This document shows, in pieces, positions 15,667 to 23,054 of a stretch of DNA of 33,021 nt. The stretch spans positions 1 through 33,021 of the forward strand of contig JAEEHW010000066.1 of NCBI GenBank assembly GCA_016281055.1, given 5' to 3'. Source of the DNA: Prevotella sp. (lineage in GTDB: Bacteria > Bacteroidota > Bacteroidia > Bacteroidales > Bacteroidaceae). Positions within the stretch are counted from its first letter, which is position 1, and every line of letters starts with the position of its first letter. The translations under genes and the position numbers were made by a program. The notes under the pieces are model-generated. The model saw only the letters and a list, made by a program, of their open reading frames with translations. It was not told the origin of the DNA and did no database searches.

Positions 15667-17868
15667 ATGAAACATTTATTAGGTTTATGCATGGCGTTGG
15701 GAGTATTCTCAACAGCTGATGCCCAGCAACTCAATCTACCAATCATTCAGACGAAATACACTGCAGACCCTGCACCTTATGTGCATGGCGACACGGTGTA
15801 TCTATATACTACTCATGACGAGGAGGGCGCAGGTGGTTTCCTTATGAAGGACTGGCTGCTCTATACTTCCACCGACATGGTGAACTGGGAAGACCACGGC
15901 GCAGTGGCTTCGCTCCGTAACTTCAAGTGGTATAAGGGCGACAATGGCGCATGGGCAGAACAGGTTATCGAACGTAACGGCAAGTGGTACATGTACTGTC
16001 CTATCCACGGCAATGGAATAGGCGTGCTTGTGGCAGACTCTCCCTACGGTCCGTTCAAAGACCCTCTTGGCAAGCCGCTTGTGTGGCAGAAGGACCATTG
16101 GTATGACATTGACCCAACGGTGTGGATTGACGACGACGGCCAGGCTTACATGTATTGGGGCAATCCTAATCTCTACATGGTTAAGCTCAACGAGGACATG
16201 ATTTCTTATTCCGGCGACATCGTAGAGCATCCGAAAATCAAGGACTATCAGGAAGGCCCTTGGTTCTGGAGCCGCAAGAATGCAAAGGGACAGAAGAAAT
16301 ACTACATGGCATTCGCTTCCACATGCTGTCCTGAGGGTATCGGCTATGCCATGAGCGACAAGGCTACCGGCCCGTGGGAATACAAGGGACATATCATGAA
16401 CCATACACCTCAGACTCGAGGCAACCATCCTGGTATCATCGACTTCAAGGGTAAGTCGTATTGCTTCGGACTCAACTACGACATCTACCGCATGGAGACG
16501 AGTGCGCATGCAGAGCAGCGCAGCGTGTCGGCAGCAGAGATGACATATAATGAGGACGGAACGATTCAGGAACTTCCATACTTCCTGCATTGTAAGCTCA
16601 GTCAGGTTGGCTCGTTCAATCCTTACCGCCGTGTTGAGGCTGAGACAATGGCATGGGGCTACGGACTCCGCACTACACGCGAGAATCCTTCCGGCCCTTG
16701 GAATCCTACTCTCTTTGTCACGAACATTGACGATGGCGAGTACATCCAGCTACGTGGCGTTGACTTCGGCAGGGACAAAGGCAAGATTAAGTTCACGGCT
16801 TCTTGTTCTGCTCTCCTTGAGGGTGGCAAGATAGAGATACGCATTGACGGTGTAGAAGGCAAGGTCATCGGCAATGTGACGGTTACCAATACACAGTTCA
16901 AATATCGTGAGTTCACTACCGTGCTTGAGCCGGTGAACGGCAAGCATGACCTCTATTTCGCGTTCAAGGGCGGCCGACTTCAGAAGAAGAACCTCTTCAA
17001 CTTTGACTGGTGGCAGATGGAACCTCTCAAGAAGGGCGACGTTACAAGTTCCGTTACGGTTGAGGACGGCGGCACTGGTGATTACAAGGCAGTGATGCAG
17101 GAGTTTGATGGCTTTGATGCCCATACCGTGTTCATGCCAGCGGATATGTCTAAGTTCAACAACAAGAACCCTCTTCCCGTACTCGTATGGGGCAACGGCG
17201 CATGCACTAACTCTCCTTGGGAGCATTATCGTTTCCTCAACGAGATTGCCTCACACGGCTACATCGTTCTTGCAACGGGCTATATCCCTGAGGGTGACAC
17301 GCCATATCGTGGCGAGATGTCTAAGCCGGAGCAGCAGATAGAGTCGATAGACTGGATTATCGCACAGAACAATGACAAGAACAGTCCGTTCTATGGCAAG
17401 GTTGACACTAAGAACATCTGCGTGGCAGGCATGTCGTGCGGTGGTCTGCAGAGCCTCTTCAACTGTGCCGACAAGCGCATCACTGCACTGATGATATGCA
17501 ACAGTGGACTGTTCCTCGACCCAAGCATTGCCATGCCTAACATGCCTATGCCGGGTAAGGATAAGCTGAAGGACATCCACACACCAGTCATCTACATCCT
17601 CGGTGGTGAGACTGACATTGCCTACAAGAACGGCATGGACGACTTCCACCGTATTAACCACGTGCCTGCAATAGCCATCAACTATCCCGTAGGTCACGGC
17701 GGCACCTATCGTCAGCCGCACGGTGGTGAGTTCTCAATCCCTGCAGTTGCATGGCTCGACTGGCAGTTGAAGGGCGACAACAACGCCGCCAAGATGTTCA
17801 AGGGCAAGAATTGCGGAATACTGAAGCGCAAGGATTGGACCATTGAGAAGAACAGCAAGGTTAAGTAA
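15667..17868 (+). CDS. Exported three-domain enzyme: GH43, CBM6-like, and esterase
   Basis: The signal peptide ends near ADAQ. Residues 25-310 form a five-bladed GH43 domain with all three acidic residues: Asp34 in TADPAPY (base), Asp149 in DIDPTVW (pKa modulator) and Glu196 in YQEGPW (acid). This fits beta-xylosidase or arabinofuranosidase activity. Residues 320-455 (YRRVEAETMAWGYG...FDWWQ) are a CBM6-type beta-sandwich. Residues 465-733 are an alpha/beta hydrolase with GMSCGG (nucleophile Ser590), an Asp region (GGETDIAY) and GHGGTYRQPHGG (His). One polypeptide thus joins a glycosidase and an esterase, matching the separate GH30 and esterase genes just upstream. I am sure of the domain order and less sure of the esterase substrate. 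Confidence 0.88.
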   Translation: MKHLLGLCMALGVFSTADAQQLNLPIIQTKYTADPAPYVHGDTVYLYTTHDEEGAGGFLMKDWLLYTSTDMVNWEDHGAVASLRNFKWYKGDNGAWAEQVIERNGKWYMYCPIHGNGIGVLVADSPYGPFKDPLGKPLVWQKDHWYDIDPTVWIDDDGQAYMYWGNPNLYMVKLNEDMISYSGDIVEHPKIKDYQEGPWFWSRKNAKGQKKYYMAFASTCCPEGIGYAMSDKATGPWEYKGHIMNHTPQTRGNHPGIIDFKGKSYCFGLNYDIYRMETSAHAEQRSVSAAEMTYNEDGTIQELPYFLHCKLSQVGSFNPYRRVEAETMAWGYGLRTTRENPSGPWNPTLFVTNIDDGEYIQLRGVDFGRDKGKIKFTASCSALLEGGKIEIRIDGVEGKVIGNVTVTNTQFKYREFTTVLEPVNGKHDLYFAFKGGRLQKKNLFNFDWWQMEPLKKGDVTSSVTVEDGGTGDYKAVMQEFDGFDAHTVFMPADMSKFNNKNPLPVLVWGNGACTNSPWEHYRFLNEIASHGYIVLATGYIPEGDTPYRGEMSKPEQQIESIDWIIAQNNDKNSPFYGKVDTKNICVAGMSCGGLQSLFNCADKRITALMICNSGLFLDPSIAMPNMPMPGKDKLKDIHTPVIYILGGETDIAYKNGMDDFHRINHVPAIAINYPVGHGGTYRQPHGGEFSIPAVAWLDWQLKGDNNAAKMFKGKNCGILKRKDWTIEKNSKVK

Positions 17869-17910
17869 ATGTAATGAATTTAATAATAATTTTTTTAAAA
17901 TAAACACAGA

Positions 17911-19452
17911 ATGAAAATACTAACAAAAGCAATGTTGGCAATGTGTCTGTTTACAGCATGTAATCAATACGATGAGAGCTATATAACAGATGACATCCTT
18001 TCGGAAAAAAAAGAATTTAATGAAGATGATTCAAATCCGTTTGTGTCATTAGAAAAGGCAAAAGAAACAGCAAATACCTTCTTCAGTACTTTGCCAAACA
18101 AGAAGGGGCTTACTCGTTCAAGTACTAATACTGCAACAGTAAATACCTTGAATGCGGAAGATTCTCCTGCCATGTATGTGTTCAACTATCCAGAAGGAGG
18201 ATTTGTTATTGTCGGGGCTTCTAAGAATTACCTGCCAATTCTGGCATATTCCGATGAGGGGGAATTTGATTTGTCATCTGACATTCCAGAAGTGAAAGAA
18301 TGGATAGATGATACCAAAAATGCAGTCGCATCAAGTGAGGAATTAGCAGACTCTGTAAAAATAAAAATGCGTAATTCGTGGGAAAATATAGATGGTGCAC
18401 ATAAAAGCTCTTCAGTGGTGAGGGAAAAGGCAACGACAAGGAGTGGAGGTGACCCGTCTCCTGCAGAGATAGCGTGCTATATGCGTTGTGAGGAACTCAT
18501 GAGTCAAGCTAATTCTTCAGGATATCCTATAGGAAATGACGGATGGTATTTCGCTCCGTTGTCTTATGCCCGTCAAGCTTTTGAAGAAGCAGGCTTTTCT
18601 GCTATATATCAGAATTTATGTTATAGTGCAGAATATAATCATTCTCCTATAAATGGTTCTGTCATAGGATGGAGAATATGCACTATAAGAAGACAGGTAG
18701 GTCCACTGCTGTCAACCAAATGGGGGCAGGATTCTCCATATAATAAAAAGTGTGATGGTCATGTAACGGGTTGTGGTCCTATAGCATTAGCCCAAGTTAT
18801 GAATTATTATAAGTATCCCAAAAGTCTTTCATTAAATGGATACGATTTTGATTGGAGTAAAATAGATATATTCCCCCAATATGATTCTGATAATGCAACT
18901 TTAATCAGATTGGTATATGATAGAACTGATACAAGTGTATTTTTTGGGATAGTTTACACCACACCTGGTGGGATGGAAGACGGAATTCGTAGTTTTGGAT
19001 ACAATGTTTCAACAAGTGATGACGAAGATTATCAAAGAGTCTCTCAAGAAATATTTGGTGGGAAAAGACCTGTTATAATGTTGGGTAATGATGATAATTT
19101 TTCTGTATTGCCAGGTTCACTGTCCTATATAGGAAATAGTCATTACTGGGTATGTGATGGAGCAAATGAAAGAACAGAGAACAAATTGCAGCTTTTCACA
19201 GAATGGCAACCCTATGGCAATGGGACATTTGTTCCCGGATGGTATTCTATAGATAGACCGTATGAGTTTGGCGGCTCGTCATACCTTTATCTTCACATGA
19301 ACTGGGGATGGTATGGATACTGTAATGGGTGGTTCATTTTTAATGAAACAAATTCTGGCAATGCTTATTCCTATGATAATCAATACATGGATAATTCTGG
19401 CAATGGGGATTTTGAACACTCTAGAATGAATTTCTATATTTCAAGATACTAA
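17911..19452 (+). CDS. C10 (streptopain-like) cysteine protease, lipoprotein
   Basis: Secreted cysteine protease of family C10. FTACNQ gives a lipobox with Cys17, so the protein is likely anchored to a membrane by lipid. A propeptide-like region follows (about residues 40-140: NPFVSLEKAKETANTFF, AMYVFNYPEGGFVIVGA, PILAYSDEGEF), then the catalytic domain. The nucleophile is Cys288 in HVTGCGPIALAQVMNYY and the base His411 in NSHYWVCDGA, with LHMNWGWYGYCNGWF near the end. The typical GC(V/A)A nucleophile motif is here GCGPIA. The sequence is visibly richer in A+T than the genes on either side and uses AGA, ATA and TTA codons more. It sits inside a carbohydrate-enzyme run, 42 nt after the GH43 gene, and may be an insertion into it. 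Confidence 0.85.
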   Translation: MKILTKAMLAMCLFTACNQYDESYITDDILSEKKEFNEDDSNPFVSLEKAKETANTFFSTLPNKKGLTRSSTNTATVNTLNAEDSPAMYVFNYPEGGFVIVGASKNYLPILAYSDEGEFDLSSDIPEVKEWIDDTKNAVASSEELADSVKIKMRNSWENIDGAHKSSSVVREKATTRSGGDPSPAEIACYMRCEELMSQANSSGYPIGNDGWYFAPLSYARQAFEEAGFSAIYQNLCYSAEYNHSPINGSVIGWRICTIRRQVGPLLSTKWGQDSPYNKKCDGHVTGCGPIALAQVMNYYKYPKSLSLNGYDFDWSKIDIFPQYDSDNATLIRLVYDRTDTSVFFGIVYTTPGGMEDGIRSFGYNVSTSDDEDYQRVSQEIFGGKRPVIMLGNDDNFSVLPGSLSYIGNSHYWVCDGANERTENKLQLFTEWQPYGNGTFVPGWYSIDRPYEFGGSSYLYLHMNWGWYGYCNGWFIFNETNSGNAYSYDNQYMDNSGNGDFEHSRMNFYISRY

Positions 19453-19499
19453 TTAAAAAGTACAACAGAGTAAACAATAAACTATAAGTATAATGAATT

Positions 19500-20126
19500 A
19501 TGAATAAGTTTTTTACAGTAAAGGTTCTCACTCTCTCATTGTTTGTAGTGTCTATAATTATAGGTGTATCTTCATGTGATAGAGATGGGTGGGACAAGAC
19601 GTTGGGACCAGAAGGAATGCGTTTTTCACTTTATTTCTATGTTGAGGGCATTGGAGGAAAGGATTTATGTTATGAACTGCTTGATATGGCAAAATGGTCT
19701 CCGACAAACGCACCGAAGGAACAGGCTTATTACGCAGAATTCTGTTCAGATGATTATAAGATGTCTGTCAAGTATTTATCGGATGAAAAAAAGGTCAAAG
19801 GGTATCAAAGAGCTTATGAAGTACAACTCTACATGGCTTTGGCGAAAAATGGGAAATGGTATCTGGAGAGTGATTGCATAGCCACGGGGATATTTGAATA
19901 TGAAACCCTGACTTATGAATTAAGATTCCCGGCTTTGTTTAGTGATGATGAAGTACATCGTTTAATTGCAAAATGGGGTGCAGCAACATGTAAAGTTGAA
20001 AATACTTATTATCCGATATGTGAGTCAATAGAAATTGATGGTGAAAAATACGATGTAAAACAAATTGAGCATCCAGTATATAAAGGCGGCATTGCAAATG
20101 TCGTGACAATACACTTGGACAGATAA
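19500..20126 (+). CDS. Unknown lipoprotein next to the C10 protease
   Basis: I do not recognise this family. The N-terminus has a long hydrophobic stretch ending in VSSCDRDG, so it is very probably a lipoprotein with lipidated Cys26. The rest is about 180 residues without membrane segments, with many aromatic and charged residues (FSLYFYVEG, YYAEFCSDDYKMSVKYL), four more Cys residues (a possible site for disulfides) and a likely beta-rich fold. The base composition is AT-rich like the protease upstream (47-nt gap), which suggests that the two arrived together. In Bacteroides and streptococci, C10 proteases can have cognate inhibitors encoded next door, so an inhibitor or partner role is possible but not shown here. 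Confidence 0.7.
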   Translation: MNKFFTVKVLTLSLFVVSIIIGVSSCDRDGWDKTLGPEGMRFSLYFYVEGIGGKDLCYELLDMAKWSPTNAPKEQAYYAEFCSDDYKMSVKYLSDEKKVKGYQRAYEVQLYMALAKNGKWYLESDCIATGIFEYETLTYELRFPALFSDDEVHRLIAKWGAATCKVENTYYPICESIEIDGEKYDVKQIEHPVYKGGIANVVTIHLDR

Positions 20127-20151
20127 AAAAAGAAAGAATAATTGATTTTCA

Positions 20152-22569
20152 ATGAAGAAACTTTTCATTATGCTAATGTTTCTTGCAAGTGCATCGGTGA
20201 TGCTGGCAAGAAATTTCGTTTTGCCGTTTGACGGCGGAAAACTGTCGGTGACGTTCATCACCGCAGACATTGTAAACGTTAGTTTCTCCGCCGACGGAAA
20301 GTTGCAGGGTAATGCCACTGGCGTATGCCTGAAGCGTGAACTGCCGCATGATGTGGTGGTAAAGACGAAAATAGGGAAAGAAGTGGTGCGCATGACCAGC
20401 GACAGCCTTATTGTCGAGATAGACAAAAGGAGCGGCGCACTGACCTTCCGCGACAGAAAGTCGGGTAGGGTGTTGCTGTCGGAGCGCACCGACAAGCCCC
20501 GCGACTTTGAGCATGTGGTGCAGGAGCGCATCATCTATGACGATGCTTCCGCGCGTATCGTGGAGACCGCCAACGGTAAGATTACCGTCAAGGACGAAAT
20601 AAGGCGCGACACCATAGGCCGCAGTTGGCGCTACCGCAACCATTTCAGTTGGCAGGACGATGAGGCTCTCTACGGACTCGGTTCGCACATGGAGGACTAC
20701 ATGAACCTGCGTGGCAAGACTATGTATCTCACCCAACACAACCTCAAGGCAATGATTCCCGTGCTCAACTCCACCAGGGGATACGGCTTGCTCTTTGATG
20801 CCGGCTGTGCCATGAAGATGCAGGACGACTATATCGAGTTTGAGGCTGCCAAGCAGATGGACTATTACTTCATGGCAGGCGAAAACATGGATGCGGTGGT
20901 CAAGCAATACAGATACCTGACGGGCGAGTGCCCGATGATGCCGCGCTATATGTTCGGCTATACGCAGTCGAAGGAACGCTACGTCAGTTCCGACGACATA
21001 CTGCGCACGCTGGGCGAATACCGCCGCCGTCATGTGCCTATCGACATGATAGTGCAGGACTGGAACTACTGGCCGCAAGGGTGGGGGTATATGAAGATGG
21101 ATCCGAAGTTCTATCCCAATCCCAAGGCCCTTGCCGACTCCGTGCATGCCATGAATGCGAAGCTGATGGTCAGCATCTGGCCCAACCCGCAGTATTGTCC
21201 GCAGGCCGACGACTTCAAGCAGCGTGGCTATATGCTGGAACACTCCGTGTATGATGCCTTCAATGCGGATGCACGCAAGTATTACTGGTCATACGTCAAC
21301 CATGAGTTCTTCTCCAAAGGCTTCGATGCATGGTGGTGCGACTGTTCGGAACCCCTTGACGGTGACTGGACATGGGGACTGGGCGACTATGGCTGGGACA
21401 GTCAGGAGGAACGCTGGCACAAGAATCAGGACATCCTTTCCGATGCCCTCGGTGCAGAGCGCAGTTCACTCTATTCCCTCTATCATGCCATGGGAATATA
21501 TGAAAACCAGCGTTTGAAGCAGGATTCACTCCTTGCCAGCGGCATCGCACAGGAGAAGCGTGTGCTCAACCTCACAAGAAGTTCATACGCTGGTCAGCAG
21601 CGCTATGCCACCATTACATGGAACGGCGACACACATGCTTCGTGGAAGTCGTTCCGCCAGCAGATACCTGCCGGACTGAACTTCATGGCTACGGGCTGTC
21701 CGTACTGGACGGTGGACGTAGGCTCGTTCTTCACGAAGAACGACCGCCGCTGGTTCAACAAGGGAGAGTTTCCGCAGGGAGTGCGCGACCCGGAATACCG
21801 CGAATACTACACGCGCATGTTCCAGTGGGGCACATTCCTTCCAATGCTGCGCAGTCACGGCACCGACACACCGCGCGAGATATGGCAGTTCGGCGAGCCC
21901 GGCACACCATACTACGATGCCATCTTGAAGATGATAAACCTGCGCTATGAGATGATACCTTATCTATATAGCATGGCGGGATGGACAACACACAGCAACT
22001 ACACCATGGCGCGTATGCTTGCCTTCGACTTTGCCGGTGATGCAAACGTCCTCGACATAAAGGACGAATACATGCTTGGCCCGGCGTTCCTCGTATGCCC
22101 TGTGACAGAGGCTCATGCCACGAGTCGTGACGTGTATCTTCCTAAAGGTGCGACATGGATAGACTACTGGACAGGCAAGGAATACACCGGCGGACAAACA
22201 CTGAAGGCACCGGTGACGATAGACACCTTCCCGCTCTATGTACGTGCTGGAAGCATCATCCCCACGGCGCCGGTGACAGAATACTCCGCAGCACAGATAG
22301 GCAGGGAGGTGACACTGAACATCTACGCAGGAAAGAACGCCAGGTTCGTGCTGTATGAAGACGAGGGTGACAACTACAACTACGAGCGCGGACAGTATTC
22401 CGAGATTCCGATGGAGTGGATAGACAAGACCCGTACACTGAAAATCGGAAATAGAACAGGCAGTTACAACGGAATGTCAGAGAATCGCACCTTTATCGTG
22501 AAGCTGTCAAACGGACAGACGAAAACCATCAATTATGCCGGCAAGGCGGTAAAGGTAAAACTGCTTTGA
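20152..22569 (+). CDS. Exported GH31 alpha-glycosidase (alpha-xylosidase-like)
   Basis: A short signal peptide (MKKLFIMLMFLASASVMLA) is followed by an N-terminal beta domain (residues 20-240) containing ALYGLGSHMEDYMNLRG. The GH31 barrel spans about 250-590: MFGYTQSKERY, IVQDWNYWPQGWG, GFDAWWCDCSEP (nucleophile Asp397), RSSYAGQQRYATITWNGDTH (acid/base Asp493) and FLPMLRSHGTDTPRE. C-terminal beta domains follow. The WW-D-SEP active site and the RSHG motif fit alpha-xylosidases or related alpha-glucosidases rather than family members with other specificities; relatives are involved in xyloglucan breakdown. It starts 25 nt after the unknown lipoprotein and ends the six-gene run. GC content returns to the level of the GH30/GH43 genes. 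Confidence 0.88.
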   Translation: MKKLFIMLMFLASASVMLARNFVLPFDGGKLSVTFITADIVNVSFSADGKLQGNATGVCLKRELPHDVVVKTKIGKEVVRMTSDSLIVEIDKRSGALTFRDRKSGRVLLSERTDKPRDFEHVVQERIIYDDASARIVETANGKITVKDEIRRDTIGRSWRYRNHFSWQDDEALYGLGSHMEDYMNLRGKTMYLTQHNLKAMIPVLNSTRGYGLLFDAGCAMKMQDDYIEFEAAKQMDYYFMAGENMDAVVKQYRYLTGECPMMPRYMFGYTQSKERYVSSDDILRTLGEYRRRHVPIDMIVQDWNYWPQGWGYMKMDPKFYPNPKALADSVHAMNAKLMVSIWPNPQYCPQADDFKQRGYMLEHSVYDAFNADARKYYWSYVNHEFFSKGFDAWWCDCSEPLDGDWTWGLGDYGWDSQEERWHKNQDILSDALGAERSSLYSLYHAMGIYENQRLKQDSLLASGIAQEKRVLNLTRSSYAGQQRYATITWNGDTHASWKSFRQQIPAGLNFMATGCPYWTVDVGSFFTKNDRRWFNKGEFPQGVRDPEYREYYTRMFQWGTFLPMLRSHGTDTPREIWQFGEPGTPYYDAILKMINLRYEMIPYLYSMAGWTTHSNYTMARMLAFDFAGDANVLDIKDEYMLGPAFLVCPVTEAHATSRDVYLPKGATWIDYWTGKEYTGGQTLKAPVTIDTFPLYVRAGSIIPTAPVTEYSAAQIGREVTLNIYAGKNARFVLYEDEGDNYNYERGQYSEIPMEWIDKTRTLKIGNRTGSYNGMSENRTFIVKLSNGQTKTINYAGKAVKVKLL

Positions 22570-22628
22570 CATCCTCTCGGAGTGGAGAAATAGAACAACC
22601 GCGAAATGTAAAGTTTTCTTAACGCACA

Positions 22629-22757
22629 GTAATAGCTATCATATTACAATGTAAAAGCTATCCTTTTACACTGCTATCTGGTAGCTATTACACTGCAAAA
22701 TCAATGCTTTTACAACATAAAAAGGCACGTTTTAGTCTGTAAAAAGTACTAAAACGT
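22629..22757. repeat. 22-bp-period array B: six 19-bp units with 3-bp spacers
   Basis: Units begin at 22629, 22651, 22673, 22695, 22717 and 22739, exactly 22 bp apart. The first two are GTAATAGCTATCATATTAC and GTAAAAGCTATCCTTTTAC. The third and fourth are GCTATCTGGTAGCTATTAC and GCAAAATCAATGCTTTTAC. Spacers are AAT, ACT, ACT, AAC. Units 1-2 read GCTATC and unit 3 reads GGTAGC, so orientation flips within the array. The last two are diverged and form a terminator hairpin. Confidence 0.8.
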
Positions 22758-22766
22758 GCCTTTTTT
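22719..22766 (+). terminator. Rho-independent terminator after the GH31 operon
   Basis: The 18-bp arm 22719-22736 (containing GGCACGTTTTAGT) pairs perfectly with 22748-22765, with an 11-nt loop and a T6 run on the 3' side. It is built from the last two units of array B. Confidence 0.8.
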
Positions 22767-22994
22767 GCGTTATTGTCATTTTTTTGAAAAATGCCCACCG
22801 TCGAGAAGGCGGTTTACAGCCTCTCTGTCGCATTGTACCCCTTTTGTGGGATGTTAGTCCACCTACCCCTTTTACTCTTGCTTAAAATGAGTTTTCTAAA
22901 CTGTGGTGATTTAGAACAAAAATTGAAGGCCTTTTCTGTGTTCGGACATAAGGTAATAATTTCGGATTTGAAAAGAAAATGTCTTTGTTCTTTC

Positions 22995-23023
22995 TTGCAT
23001 TTGGTGAAAAAGTAGTAACTTTG
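22995..23023 (+). promoter_or_regulatory. Predicted promoter of the RAYT-like gene
   Basis: TTG at 22995-22997, 18 nt, then TAACTTTG at 23016-23023. The start site would be near 23029, about 26 nt before the ATG at 23055. Confidence 0.55.
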
Positions 23024-23054
23024 TGGCGTTAATACAACAAGGAAGTAACAAGGC

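Larger units (their letters stand above)
22570..23054. other. Gene-free interval between GH31 and the RAYT-like gene
   Basis: It holds array B (22629-22757), a strong terminator made from the last two array units, and the promoter of the RAYT-like gene. Between 22770 and 22990 I see no gene, only a short repeated TACCCCTTTT (22835 and 22866 areas) and no convincing long hairpin. Confidence 0.6.

Noticed and set aside
15802..16590. 262-aa open frame on the minus strand inside the GH43 gene
   Set aside because: Opposite-strand shadow of a gene with clear catalytic motifs; no family features.
20173..21243. 356-aa open frame on the minus strand inside GH31
   Set aside because: It lies opposite a well-supported glycosidase. 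Its product is rich in His/Arg/Val with no recognisable domain, a typical mirror frame of a GC-rich gene.
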